A stretch of DNA of 64,000 nt. Origin: Carposina sasakii (Eukaryota; Arthropoda; Insecta; Lepidoptera; Carposinidae). The notes under the pieces were generated by a model, which had not been told where the DNA came from, did not search any database, and worked only from the letters and a program-made list of their open reading frames with translations. The stretch lies in assembly GCA_014607495.2 (NCBI GenBank), contig CP053152.1:7192001-7256000 (forward strand). The letters run 5' to 3'. Position 1 is the first letter of the stretch. Each line of letters opens with the position of its first letter. The position numbers and the translations under genes are program-made. Positions 1 through 11,696 of this stretch are shown one piece after another.

Positions 1-781
1 CGCAAAGCTTTTGCTTGGCAACGGTCACCACCCCAAGGTGCGATTTGTTACTTTCTGTCAGGCATAAGTTAGCGATTCGGGGCTTAATAGCCACCAACGT
101 GGAGCTAATAAGAGTTAAGGTCGCCGAAATCCAGGAGAGCTGCTACACAGTTCTCCTTTATGGCAAAACCAACATTAGGTCTGACACACCGCATGATTCT
201 ACTATTACTGTTACACTATTTCAGTGAAGTGTCATTGCTTGGAAGAAGAATTAGCAAGAAAACTCCCAGCGACACAGTCAAAACTAAGTAACACATTAAC
301 AAAAGAATCTTACATTGTTAGATATCAGATAATCATAGTAACACTTAACTCACTTAGTGTGTATAAAATTCAATTATCATAACACAATTAATTTAAATTC
401 ATATAAATTACATACCCACTTACACAAAGTAAGTACAGGTCCAAGTGAAATTTAAACTGTATAAATACAAATAAAAATGTGTACACAGAGTACAAGTCAA
501 TGTCAATAAGTATCTACTAAACTAAACTATAAAAATATAAAAATATATATATTTGTGTACAATAGTACAAGTCGACGGTAAAAATGTGACAGAAGAGCAA
601 ACGTGGCATTCAGAACTTAAATATATAATACCTATAGCTGGTAATAACATTAGAATGAAGAAGTCACGCATGATGCACTATAGCGCTTCTGGTCACATTC
701 ACCAACACATATTAACTATACCTATTAAGTTAAATATAAAAGTAAAACATAGATTGCGTAACTTGGGGATGCTAGAACAAT
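1..781. other. AT-rich flank without a recognisable gene
   Basis: No conserved protein or RNA is recognised. An open stretch at about 15-227 lacks an ATG start and has no recognisable domain. The AT-rich part from about 300 to 780 lies downstream of the LINE remnant read on the minus strand and is probably its 3' tail. Confidence 0.4.
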
Positions 782-3330
782 TCACTTCCATGGCTCGCTA
801 TCATTTAAATATTCTAATACTGTGTAATATTCTTTCATGCAAAGTTTTTTTCGACAATGTTTTTTAAATTTACAGATAGGTAGCCCTTTGAGTGTATCTG
901 GAAGCTTGTAAAAAAGTATACATTGACCCATGAATGATTTACTGACTTTGCGGAGACGGGAACACATGAGCAACAAGATCTTTTCTTACCTCTTGTATTT
1001 ATTTTATGCACATCAAGACATTTTATAATTTATCTAATTTTTATGAACATATAATAAATTTTCATAAATATAATTTCGAATCTAAAGTCATTATATTCAA
1101 TTCTTTAAATTTCTCACGTAATGTGACCCTGCACCCTAAGTTTAGAATTGCACGGACAGCTCTTTTTTTGCAAGATAATATTGACCTCCCAATCAGCTGC
1201 GCTTCCCCATAATAAAATACCGTATGTCATTATACTATGGAAATAGCTAAAATAACAATTCTAGCAGTCTCGACATCTGTCAGTAACGAAATCTCTTAAC
1301 CTGCATAGGCTGCAGAAACTAAGTTTCTTACTTAGTTTTTCAATGTGAGGACCCCATTGTAATTTGGGCATCCAAAGTTATGCCCAAGAAACAACAGCCG
1401 AATCACTTGATCCAGTCTCTCGTCGCCTATGTTAACATCAGTTATAACTTGTTTCACGTTGGGAGTAGAAAAATTTTATTAAATTTCGTTTTCCTACTAT
1501 TAAGGAAAAGATTTTATTACTAAAAAAAATATAACACTTTAGAGAGAGCACTGTTCACACACGTCATATACGATAAGCTGCCTCTTTACTTTAAATAGTA
1601 AAGGAGGTGTCATCTGCAAACAATACTATTTCATGCTCATTAACCTACAAAGTATGGCAAATCATTTATAATAAATACGGAAAAAGAAACGGACCAAGAT
1701 TGAACCTTGTGGGACACCTATTGTGACGCGCGATCCCGGTGATCGTTTTCCCTTCACATCTACCTTCTGAATCCTATCGTTCAAATAGGACATCAGAAGA
1801 CAGAGGGCCCCACCCCGTATACCATAATGTTCTAATTTTGAATTAAAATTTCATGGTGGACACAATCAAACGCTTTTGACAAGTCACAGAACACTCCCTA
1901 TGCGTCATGTGACTCCTCCAAGCGTCGACAATTGTCTTGGCAACTCAACTCCCGCGTCGATAGTAGACCGCCCCTTGGTGAAGCCATACTGCTCAGTGTT
2001 GCCAACCTCAAAAGACTAAAAAACAGCAACTCGCCTAAAAAAAAAAAACAGTAGAAAACAGTAGGTAAAGAAAAAAAGGCAGATTTCATAGATTTGCTCA
2101 TGCACAAGGTGTTGAGACTATAAAACAATACGATACGCAATACAGTAGGCGTGTAGCTGTCATTCATAAATTGGGATTTCCCCGTGTATAAAATATGATT
2201 GTCAAACACATATAATGTGATGCGGGATTCCCTCGAATCCCGACTAAAAGAAGATACTGCCATCTGTAGTGTCATTGCGTTTTATTACGTAGTGGGTTGT
2301 GTCATTGCGTGCTGTTTGCAAAGTAGGTTATAGGTGGCGCTGAGCGGTAGTTGAAAAACAGTAGAAAATAGGAATGAAACAGAAAACATGGACATTAATG
2401 TGAAAACAGCAAATCTACTGTTAAAATAGTAGGGTTGGTAACATTGATACTGCTATTGCTAAAAATGTTATTACTATCGAAGTGCCTGGACAATTGTTCT
2501 AAAATTAGTTTTTCAAAGATTTTACTGATTATTGGGAGTACTGATATCGGGCGAAAGTTACCCTGGATCAGAAGATTCTCCTGAACTTGACACACGGAAT
2601 AACTTTTACTATGTTTCATTAAATCAGGAAATACTCCTTTGTCTATACAATTATTAAAAACGCTTGCTAGCGGAGTTGGTTAACTGAAACTACTGTATGT
2701 ATTTCACTATTATATATTTGAAATGCATATAACAAAAAAAACTTACATTATGTATGGGGCTCACAAAATCAAACGATATCGCGTTTTAAAATTTTGTGTG
2801 CTGCCATCTAGTAACCATAGAATGGAACTAAATCACTATACACTTAAACAGGAGTACTTATTACATCTATTATTGAACCTAACGTTTTCACCGATAGGCC
2901 CCATAGTCAGCAGTTTTTTTGGAGTAGATAGATGCAAAAGTTTTAATTATGTCTTTGTAGTTAACATAGGAAAATGCAAAATCCCTCTCACACGCTGTTA
3001 CACTGTTTTTGAAGCAAAGATGCAGCGACCCTCAGGGACGAGTTAAGGTCTTTTGTTGCTGAATGAGGTATACTGTCAAAGAAGTTTTGGAAAGCTGCCG
3101 CTACCTCAGAGTGAGATTTTATGTTAACTCCATGAATCATTAAGCTAAAGCTGGAATCTCGAACGGCATTTCTTCCGGTCTCACTGTTAATTATATTCCA
3201 AGTGGTTTTAATCTTATTGGTAGATTGTTTATTTTATTTTTTACAAAATTTGATTTTGCGTTGTTACAAACACGATATTTATGTTTTTCAGTTTTAATCG
3301 TGAAAAATAAATTTTGTATTATGATTTATT
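782..3330 (-). pseudogene. Degenerate non-LTR retrotransposon (LINE), interrupted
   Basis: Read on the minus strand, broken frames give reverse-transcriptase landmarks in the right order: an upstream stretch near 3010-3210 (TWNIINSETGR type), GNFRPISVLPIISKIFEKL near 2460-2560, DLSKAFDCVHHE near 1860-1900, a GVPQGS block near 1700-1730, LFADDTS near 1600-1620, and a C-terminal end near 782-880 with KEYYTVLEYLND. Frameshifts and stops make it non-coding. A hAT MITE sits inside it, and the stretch at about 2700-2985 did not read clearly as LINE. Its C-terminus resembles that of the LINE at 31.0-32.2 kb (KAYYTVQEYFNE), so both may belong to one CR1/jockey-like family; the clade is an inference. 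Confidence 0.8.
1994..2446. mobile_element. Nonautonomous hAT-type MITE with perfect 8-bp TSD
   Basis: Imperfect terminal inverted repeats, CAGTGTTGCCAACC on the left and (reverse complement of the right end) CAATGTTACCAACC, are flanked by the identical 8-bp duplication ATACTGCT at 1986-1993 and 2447-2454. CAGTG-type termini with 8-bp duplications are characteristic of the hAT superfamily. The 453-bp interior has no transposase frame. It interrupts the older LINE copy and is therefore younger than it. Confidence 0.88.
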
Positions 3331-4291
3331 TAAAACTGTATTTTTGTATGGAATAAGAAAATCAGAACGAGATTTGTACGTTTTTCTATTACTGATATAA
3401 AAATAAAACATGAGCATGCTAACAGTAATAAGACAATAAACAAAATTATTCTTTTTCAGGTTTCCTTTATATCCGATAGTAAGAAACGAGTAGATAAATA
3501 CCACAGACCAAAGAAATTTTCAAACAAAAAAAAAAAACATTCTAGAATCTGCTCTATCCATTTTGACGATACACAAATATTATAAATAAATAAATTCAAA
3601 AAGCTCGTTGTAGATGCAGTTCCAGCAAAATATGTTAATGTAAGTATTTTATTGTTGCTTACAATTAAATAAGTTTTCTATTTTTGCATCATAGGTGTGT
3701 CTTAGTCAATTATGTTAATTATTAAAAAAAATCTGTTGGTACATGTTTTATTGTAAACTCTAATTATCACAGGCTAGAGCTACAATCAATCGACCTATTG
3801 TTGTGGTTACTTGTAAGTTGTAAATAAGCAAACACGCCAGATTGACAGTTTCAGAAAAACAGTTAAACGTAGAACTTTTATTTATTATTTACATTCCTGC
3901 TCCAGCACTCATTTAACTTTTCTTATTTACAGATACTTCCTTTAACATCAGAAGGCATAAACCACACGTCGATAATTCGTACTGCTAAACGACATCTTTT
4001 TTTTAGAACAGCCACAAATACATCTATTGGTATATATTCAAATTCCATTTCAGTTATATTTTATGTTATATTGTTATCATTATGCTTTATTGTACACAGT
4101 AAAGTTTTCACAAATAAAGTTTCTTTATTGTGTTTAATTTATTTACCTACATTCTCATTGCAATATCTGTTGTGAATATTACATTCCATCCAATAATTTA
4201 ATTCTTTTAAGGGTATTTTAGTCATAGTATGGAAACACCCCTGTCAAAACTATTGCTATCTAAAAGGGCACACTCGCTCGCACTACATCTG
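3331..4291. other. AT-rich intergenic DNA
   Basis: Very AT-rich with homopolymer runs. No coding exon, structured RNA or terminal repeat pair was recognised. Confidence 0.5.
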
Positions 4292-4907
4292 GGGTGCGTT
4301 CGTGTAAGCCGGCGAAATCTTAGCCGGTTAAAAATTATCTAGCGAGGGATCGCTGAACGGAGTCATAGTGCTTATGTCAATGTCAGCTGTCAAATTCAAT
4401 AGACAGTTTGTCAAACAATATCTATTCAACTCACCACTTGGAAAGTTTTTTGTTCTAATCTACGTGATTTGGAAATAATTATTCAGTTAAAATGGCAAAC
4501 TCTACCTTCATTGTCGTAAATCATTCTGCCCCTTTCATCTACAACAATTTGCATTTAAATTTCATCCATGATCCACTCACACACAATACAATAAATTATT
4601 CACTCGTGTTTCAAGTTTTCAACTCAATTTAAAAGTATTCAATCAAGGCGCGAATCGAGCAAAAAACAACAGACAGCTGTCATTAGTGTCAATCTGACAG
4701 CAGGATAAGATTTCGCGACCTAAAAAGCACGCTAGAATTTATCCTAGCCAGGCGAAAAGTTATACCAGCGGACGAACGTGAACGGGTCGGATAAAATTTT
4801 GACAGTTTAATTTTTCGCCTCGCGGAGTGCTTGAACGGGGTGTTTGACATTTAGTCAGTTTAAATTTTAGACCGGCTAAGATTTCGCCGGCTTACACGAA
4901 CGCACCC
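4292..4907. mobile_element. TIR element (MITE), 616 bp, CTG flanks
   Basis: The ends form an inverted repeat of about 45 bp beginning GGGTGCGTTCGTGTAAGCCG; the right end around 4862-4907 is its complement with few differences. The trinucleotide CTG flanks both ends (4289-4291 and 4908-4910), compatible with a 3-bp target duplication. No transposase frame is present. A 3-bp duplication suggests Harbinger-like mobilisation, but CTG is not the usual TWA target, so the superfamily is left open. Confidence 0.75.
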
Positions 4908-6048
4908 CTGTGTAAATAATCTAAGGCCAATAGAATTATAACCTATAGAAAGTGTGTTCCAACCAAACGCAAGGCGAAAAAACAGGCATAAAATATCGAC
5001 TTGACATATGCATGACATAAAATTAATGTTGCCATAAAAATGTTTTTTCCCTAGATGTAGGGAAATAGTCGATATATTTATTATTGATGCTGAGAAGTAT
5101 ACTGATTTGCAAACTCTTGTAGAATTATCGTGAAATTTAAATATAAAAATGATCGGACTTTTCCACATCATTGGTCCAAAAGTGCTGGACAAAAAAATAC
5201 TATATTCTGTTAAAAATTGTCCCTCTGAATAATTTGTCATTATGTCAACAAATCTGTGAGGCCATTTTCCGTGGTTTTATTTCATTCAACAAAGGAAAGG
5301 ACGATGCCCATTTTAAAGATCTAATGTTGGGAACATAATATTATAGTAACAATATGCATAGTTTTAAATGATTAAGTGAGAGAGCTTGCACGTAATTCCA
5401 CAATCAATCAAAGATAAAATCGATCACACTACTAGTTCCGCCACTGTTTGAAGTTCAGAGAATAATTATCACATAAATATTATTTATGAAATACTTATAA
5501 AATAGTACTATGATTTATTATCGTATAGTAGAATTTATATGTAGTTTTGACTATTACTTCACTAACGACATACGAGTACAGTACCTTCGTGGGGACGGCG
5601 TTTTGACGTAATTTACATAAGCCACCTTTAGTCATGTACTTATAACTTTCATCAAAATGAGCAGAACATATACGTGACTGTGGTTTTGGTTTCCATGTAT
5701 CTTCTCTCCGATTGAGTCTTACAATTTTTATCCAATTGTCAGTAGTTATTGAGTTAGCAGGAAATATAAAATTCCAGAGTAATGAAAGAATCTGTTTTTA
5801 TTCCTATCTTCTTTTTCTTCTTTAAATATTAAAAATTTAAATATATAAATATAGGCACGGTTCAGGGTTCCGGAACAAAAGTCAGAACCCTGAAAATAAC
5901 ATAACATGCATGTGTTATAATTAATAAAGTTTCATTAGCCGACTCCATTTGGACGGAATACGCTCATTCTCGTTTTTTAATTAAGTTATCATAAAATGTC
6001 ATAATTTTATTATATTTCTTATAACAAGAAGACTGTAGGTAAGTATAA
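4908..6048. other. Intergenic DNA, nothing recognised
   Basis: AT-rich sequence with short random frames only. No splice-bounded exon or family similarity was found. Confidence 0.45.
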
Positions 6049-6317
6049 GGCTCATAGTACACGGCGTATTTTAAACGCGCCGACGACGCGCGTTTCAGGA
6101 ACGCGCGTCTTCGGCGCCGTAGACGCTGCTTGTTGCGTTTGCATTGATGATATAAGATTGATGATGTAAGTTTCAAAATTAATTAAGTACAGGCGCGTTT
6201 TACGATCGCTACGTGTGCTTAGGTTACGAGGTTGCGTTCAAATCTCGTATGAAGCGCGTATACGCGCGTTATCTGCGCGTCGTCGGCGCGTTTAAAATAC
6301 GCCGTGTACTATGGGCC
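6049..6317. mobile_element. PIF/Harbinger-like MITE with TAA target duplication
   Basis: A 269-bp element whose arms are near-perfect inverted repeats of about 43 bp (left begins GGCTCATAGTACACGGCG; the right end read on the minus strand begins GGCCCATAGTACACGGCG). TAA lies directly outside each end (6046-6048 and 6318-6320). A 3-bp TWA duplication and G-rich termini are typical of PIF/Harbinger. The interior is rich in CGCG. Confidence 0.85.
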
Positions 6318-6796
6318 TAACCGGAGTATTCATAGTTGCGATAGGTAGTTACCTTCACTTTTACCTACAATCTGCATGTTTAAAATAGGGTAAAATTTCA
6401 CACACATGGCAACATTTTGTTCCGAATGACAGATAAAAAAAATATGAAAATTTGATTGTGTATTTATTGTTTTATTAATGGAATTACGTAAAAACATCAA
6501 ATATTTACCGGTGAAATGTGATGTTATTTATTTTCTTATGTTTTTGAACATAGTTTTGGCAGGATGTCAGCACCCATTTCGTCATGGTAAGTCCTTTAGG
6601 TTGACATACACACGTAGCCACTGACCGCTGAGCACTGAATGACAGAGCCGCGATTGGTTCAAATTTGCACCCATAAAAATTCCTTAAATCGGCCTTCGGA
6701 CTATACTTCTATAGGTTATATTTCTATTCTAAGGCCACAGGTATTATTTTGTTTAGTTTTTTCTTTTTTACTTCTCTATTGGCAAGACTTGACTTT

Positions 6797-7085
6797 GACG
6801 GCCGATTGTTTAGTAGGTAGTGACCCTGCCTACGACGCCATAGGTCCTGGGTTCGAATCCCGGTAGGTGCAAACATTGATATGATGAATATTGATGTTTG
6901 TTTCCGAGTCATGGATGTTTCTATACTTATCTATGTATTTATATACCGTTAGTTAGTACCCACGACACAAGACCTTAGGGATCTTAGTGTGGGACTAGGT
7001 TAATGTGTTGTGTAGTTTGTGAATATTATATTATATTATTATTAAGACTGAAAACATTCAATAAACCTAAACGAGTGAGTATACG
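6797..7085 (+). mobile_element. tRNA-derived SINE
   Basis: The head shows a tRNA-like pol III promoter: an A-box-like TTTAGTAGGTAGTGA near 6810 and a perfect B box GGTTCGAATCC at 6850-6860. A tRNA-unrelated body follows (the GTACCCACGACACAAGACC stretch near 6956-6974). The minus-strand frame gives the GIRTQDL peptide often seen over SINE heads. A 5'-truncated second copy lies at about 61512-61735. The acceptor stem of a functional tRNA is absent, so this is not a tRNA gene. Confidence 0.85.
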
Positions 7086-7825
7086 AAAATTTCTATTTCA
7101 AAAAAATTTTTTTAGATACATCTACGTTGTTTATGGTTCTTTATCTGTGTTGCCAGGAATATTTCCTGCTTTCCCCATATTTCCCAAGAAGCTAAAGAAA
7201 CACTGGAGTGCTCTCCATCTCCATTATACTAATTTAAAGTGACGAATATTATAATAAAATAAAGTATCGACTCGCCCCGGTTTCGCACGGATGCAATGCT
7301 GATACTATACTATAAGAAATTATATAAAAGAATAATCAAAAGTTTAACAGAATTATAATCAAACAATCAAAAGTTAATGATTAAAATTACAAAATTAGGG
7401 GAATCTAATAAAGTGAGAGCGATATGTGAGTGCGTGCGCCGGGATAGGACTGAACCCTTGTCCACGATGCATGTCGTGGTTTGTATCGCCTCGATGACGT
7501 GATCTTGGCTGCTCCGAGGTGTTCAGGGTGGAGACGGTGAGGCAGCTAACAATACATATAAACCTTCCACTTGAATTTACTTCTTGAATACAGTGAATGA
7601 ATCTTAGTAATCGGTGTAGATACAGAAAACTGTTTTTTTTTTTAACGGAGGTGACACACCAAGAAAAGTGACCATAAGCACCAAATTGATACCAATTTCT
7701 ATTTAGCCAACCCAAATTGGCCCAAGTACCGGTCTAAGAATATTAAGATTTGGATTGCAGCATATTTTATTAGGTGTATTGGAATTCATAATAATAGGTA
7801 TTAAACAGTATACATAGTTTTACAG
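7086..7825. other. Intergenic DNA with retroposon scraps
   Basis: A fragment around 7270-7320 (GCCCCGGTTTCGCACGG) matches the ends of a dispersed lepidopteran retroposon seen elsewhere in the window. The moderately GC-rich stretch 7410-7560 was not assigned. No exon is supported. Confidence 0.4.
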
Positions 7826-8356
7826 ATGGCGGTGTGTATTTTGATTGGATCATCGTATAAACCTTTTAAAACTAAAATAAGTCTTGCCCAGACCCTTATT
7901 CTCCCTCTTATTGATTATGCGGATGTTTGCTATCTCGACGCCAATGAGGAGCTGCTAAATAAACTCGAACGTCTACAGAATTTAGGTATCCGATTTATAT
8001 ACGGACTACGTAAATTTGATCACGTATCTCACTTTCGTAAAGAGTTAAAATGGCTCCCGATTCGTTTTCGCCGGAATACTCATCTATTAACACTCCTTTT
8101 TAAAATTTTAAATTATCGTTTTTCTCCGTTTTATCTCAGTGAGCGCTTTAAATATCTCTTTTCAAGAGATCGGCCTCTCCGATCCAATACGGCATCACTG
8201 CTACAAACTCCCCGATTTAATTCTGGGGCTTTTGGGTATTCTTTCTCGGTTCGGGCGGTTAAGCTCTGGAATGAATTACCCCACACGGTTAGAGATTGTC
8301 ACACTGTTGGCACATTTAGGGAAAAGCTGAAGGATCACTACCTGTCCATTATATGA
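7826..8356 (+). pseudogene. 5'-truncated LINE reverse transcriptase C-terminus
   Basis: An uninterrupted 176-codon frame matches the region C-terminal to the reverse-transcriptase catalytic core of jockey/R1-like non-LTR elements: PLIDYADVCYLD, NKLERLQNLGIRFIYG, FRKELKWLPIRFRR and the closing AVKLWNELP-FREKLKDHYL pattern. The catalytic palm, endonuclease and ORF1 are missing, as expected of a 5'-truncated insertion. It differs in sequence from the other two LINEs in the window, so it represents another family. It is unlikely to make a functional protein. Confidence 0.85.
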
Positions 8357-8739
8357 ATATGCTGTCATTTGTTTTTGACGTGAAACGTCTTTAAAATCGC
8401 GCCGACACATACGGGTACCAGGTTTAAAAACTGGACCGTAACGAAAAGGTCTATATCATCGTACCTTAATAATTAAAAAACTATTAGTCTTAGAAACAAA
8501 AATGTGGTGTAAATATTTCACTTATATAGTCAGCTCGCTGTTATGACATTGAGTTCGTGTCGGGGTCAAGCGGGGCGGCGGGGGAGGGATACTGCGATAA
8601 CTGTGCGAAACCGGCGCTCACGCTTGTTTCTATTCAGTGTAACTCGTGACTCCGACTTTATAGCGTGGTGATTCTTTCGTGTGTTTGTCAAGTTTATTTG
8701 AACCGATTGATTTATACAAGAATAAGTGTAATTTGGACA
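8357..8739. other. GC-richer unassigned stretch
   Basis: Around 8560-8600 the sequence becomes strongly G-rich (GGGGCGGCGGGGGAGG). A TTCAGTGT initiator-like sequence follows near 8633. It could be promoter DNA or an element terminus; nothing decides between these. Confidence 0.25.
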
Positions 8740-8925
8740 GTATTTATATCTATACTAATATTATAAAGCTGAAGAGTTTGTTTGTTTGTTTGTTTGAACG
8801 CGCTAATCTCAGGAACTACTGGTCTGATTTGAAAAATTCTTTCAGTGTTAGATAGCCCATTTACCAAGGAAGGCTACAGTCTATACAACAACCTGCCCGG
8901 CTTCGCACGGGTACAACGCCCCCCA
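8740..8925 (-). repeat. Dispersed lepidopteran retroposon 3' fragment
   Basis: Reads ATACTAATATTATAAAGCTG, then (GTTT)n and GAACGCGCTAATCTCAGGAA, ending near GGCTTCGCACGGGT. The same family appears in the opposite orientation at about 61440-61770. The TATTATAAAGC end plus a GTTT microsatellite looks like the 3' end of an RTE-like retroposon; the class is inferred. Confidence 0.65.
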
Positions 8926-9317
8926 ACGGCGGATCCAGGGGGGGGGTCATGGGGGTCATGACCCCCCCCTGAGCTGGTTCCAGGACTTAGGTGGACGACT
9001 AATTGAACATAATGATTTTATTTATATATTCTGTCACCATACAGATTTTATGTAACTACATACCTTTAATATTTAATTAATTTAATATATGTAGTATAAT
9101 AACTTTGTATGATGGCAAACGTTTGGGAACGAGCATATCGAAAATTTTAATTTTACCGCGCCACACTTGCGTCGGCTACGTAACGTCTAGCACAGGGCTG
9201 CCAGATCGTATAATTGAATACAAAATATGTATAATCAGACAGTGTATTGTATCCTTGATCATTTCCTATAATACGATACAAACGCCATTTTATAGTTAAA
9301 AAATTTGGTGGACCAAA

Positions 9318-10083
9318 TGTAGAGAGAACCACAATCGAATGCAAAATCCTAGAACGCGATATCGAAGTTTCTTACAATGTTTGGAATATATACATGGGCC
9401 AAACAACGACTAGTGGCCCGGTGGGGCCGGAAGCGCTTCCCTTTTCACCAACCCCACATTGGTGACCCCTGTGAACTGGACATACGCAACCTTCAGTCTT
9501 CAGGAACTTCACCATCATCGCAGCACTCCGCAGCAAAGGTATCACACAACAGCATCACCTCTCCTCTTCTTCCACGACAGCAGCAGCAGCACGCCAGTAG
9601 CCAGCAGATTTATAAGAAGCGGCCATGACAGCTTCCTGGACCTGTTAGCAACGCACGCACGCATCGGCATCACGGAACAACATGTTCCCATTCCACGCGC
9701 AGACCAGAACACATCAGCCGCATTACGTTCCCAGTCGCCACAAAGACCAGAACGCATCGCCGCAACACGTTCCCAGTCGACTCACCGACCAGAACGCATC
9801 TCGCCTGCACGCTCGTCGCAACACTTTCCGGTCGACTCACTGACCCGAATGCATACTTGTGAGAATACACGCTGGGTGCTGCCGAAGACATATCGACCTC
9901 CGGTCTGGAAGGGGAGTAATGTAGCGGAGCCATTTATCGGATACAGGAGAGAACCACAATCTAATGCAACATCCTAGAACGCGATATCGAAGTTTCTTAC
10001 AATTATTGGAATATATACATGGGCCAAACAACGACTAGTGGCCCGGTGAGGCCGGAAGCGCTGCCCTTTTCACCACCCTCACA
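9318..10083 (+). mobile_element. Small LTR retroelement (TRIM-like), no polymerase
   Basis: Two direct repeats, 9318-9458 (141 bp) and 9920-10083 (164 bp), both begin TGTAG and end in CACA, as LTRs do. The left copy lacks about 25 bp present in the right. Just inside the left LTR is TTGGTGACCCCTGTGAAC, resembling an insect tRNA primer-binding site. Just before the right LTR is the purine run GGAAGGGGAG, a plausible polypurine tract. The 461-bp interior holds a Ser/Gln/Arg-rich open frame with a repeated RPERI peptide but no protease, reverse transcriptase or integrase. The flanking bases do not form a clear duplication. Confidence 0.72.
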
Positions 10084-10324
10084 CTTCGCGCATTCTGCTC
10101 TATGTATTAGGGACGTGGCTGCGCCGCATCAGTCGTACCTACCTCACAATAATACGGGGCCTCTGGCCTAACACAAAATTCTTGTGTGAGAATAATAAAA
10201 TATAATAGTAAAAATGCTATTTTTTAATTTAAAATTTGTCGTTCGCTTCACCTGCATCAGCATTACCATGATGTATTAGCGATCGTCACAAATTCTCGAT
10301 AGAGCTTGCATTTTCGAGAAATAA

Positions 10325-10680
10325 ATGGCAACAGTGTACAAAAAAAAAAACCCTTGCAAAAAAAAAAACGCTCGCTACGCTCGCGCTATAATATTTTCTT
10401 TGTACATTTTTTACACATTCAGTGCCGGCGACTACTTATTACACTAATGGCAACAGTGTGCAAAAAAAACCCTAAAAATATTGCGCTCGCTATCCTCGCG
10501 CTATAATATTTTCTTTGTATATTTTTTACACATTCAGTGCCGGCGACTACTTATTACACTAATGGCAACAGTGTGCAAAAAAAACCCTAAAAATATTGCG
10601 CTCGCTACGCTCGCGCTATAATATTTTCTTTGTATATTTTTTACACATTCAGTGCCGGCGACTACTTATTATACTATTTT
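10325..10680. repeat. Three-copy tandem array, period about 115-122 bp
   Basis: Units start with ATGGCAACAGTGT at 10325, 10447 and 10562. Each carries CGCTCGCTACGCTCGCGC (one variant), then TATAATATTTTCTTTGTA and CATTCAGTGCCGGCGACTAC. A diverged single copy lies at about 14780-14905 in ssh intron 1, so the unit belongs to a dispersed family that amplified locally here. No coding potential. Confidence 0.85.
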
Positions 10681-10684
10681 AAAG

Positions 10685-11025
10685 GCGAAAATTTTTGAGT
10701 GTGTATGTTTCTTACTTCTTCACGTCTACAAACGGATAGAGCGATTTTAATAAAATTTTGTATAGAGTTAGCTGACACCCTTAACACATAGGCTGTTTTT
10801 CTGCAGTTAAGTTTTTCAAGTGTACAATATAGAATAAATATTTTTGAGTACAGTACTTACGTACATTAATAAAATACCTACTTTTTACTTGTATCTATTG
10901 TTATCAAAATTAAATTATAAGTTCTTGACTTGACCACGATTATGTGACCCCCTCCTGGCGCCAAAGCTGGATCCGCCCTTGACGCCCCCTCACGCGGACG
11001 AAGTCGTGGGCGGCTGCTATTTTTA
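10685..11025 (-). repeat. Dispersed retroposon copy, reverse orientation
   Basis: The right end (CACGCGGACGAAGTCGTGGG) is the complement of the CCACGACTTCGTCCGCGTG retroposon head seen at several other sites. The left part matches the body of the same family (the GATTTTAATAAAATTTTGTA region). An unrelated piece near 10944-10980 (CTGGATCCGCCC) interrupts it. Confidence 0.6.
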
Positions 11026-11459
11026 AAATAACCAGAAAGTGACAATAAATATATAAACATTTGCTATGTATTTTATGTTTCTATTACGTACCTGTAATTT
11101 TTATTAAAATACTTAAAACAGCGTCCATCTTGTTTTCATTTCAATCTTTTACTTTAAAAGCGATTCGCTAACATAGACGTTTCACGTTAAAACCAACGGC
11201 CGTGTGCCCCGACACAGCCCCACCCGCTTTTTCTCCTTTTTTTTTTCTTAATGTAGTTTTGTAGTTTCTTAGGATTTGTTTAATTGCACATGTTACCCTG
11301 TTGTTAACAATTTCTCTTTACTTGCTTGGCTTGCTGGAAGAGATCTCTGGTAGAGATAAGCTTGCCATTGTACATGCATCTCTTCTTTAATGTTGTATGC
11401 CATATTTCTTTTTGTGTATGTGCAATAAAGAATAAAGAAGAAAGTTTTGCGTTTTTTAA

Positions 11460-11696
11460 TCTGTATTTTATAGTGATGTCAAATGCGTCAAAAGATTTCT
11501 ACTTAGTCTGTGGTCAAAAGAAAGACGAACTAAGGAGATTCGGCGGGAAAAGCTGGAAGGGTGCAGGTGTAATTTTCTTGTGAAAATGAAAAATTATATG
11601 TAAATGGCTTGCATGTGTCCGTAAAGTGATGTTTTCTGGTAGATAAGTTATATTGTGATTACTTGTGATGTGAATCTAGTGCGTGTGTATACGCAG
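11460..11696 (+). other. Candidate 5' non-coding exon of ssh
   Basis: Non-repetitive sequence ends in a strong donor (CGCAG|GTAAGC, boundary 11696/11697) about 440 bp upstream of the acceptor TTGTATAG that would start the first coding exon at 12139. The left boundary is a guess. A leader exon here would explain how the ATG at 12170 is reached, but an unspliced leader starting close to 12139 is also possible. Confidence 0.35.

Noticed and set aside
15..227. 70-codon open stretch at the left edge
   Set aside because: It lacks an ATG and any recognisable domain or splice context.
6797..6870. Possible tRNA gene
   Set aside because: The B box is perfect but no acceptor or anticodon stem closes, and the sequence recurs at 61.5 kb as a SINE.
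10325..10680. CRISPR-like repeats
   Set aside because: The units are contiguous tandem repeats without variable spacers, in a eukaryotic genome.
8379..11190. Large inverted pair GACGTGAAACGTC / GACGTTTCACGT bounding 8.4-11.2 kb
   Set aside because: Only about 13 bp match clearly; too short to claim a 2.8-kb transposon.
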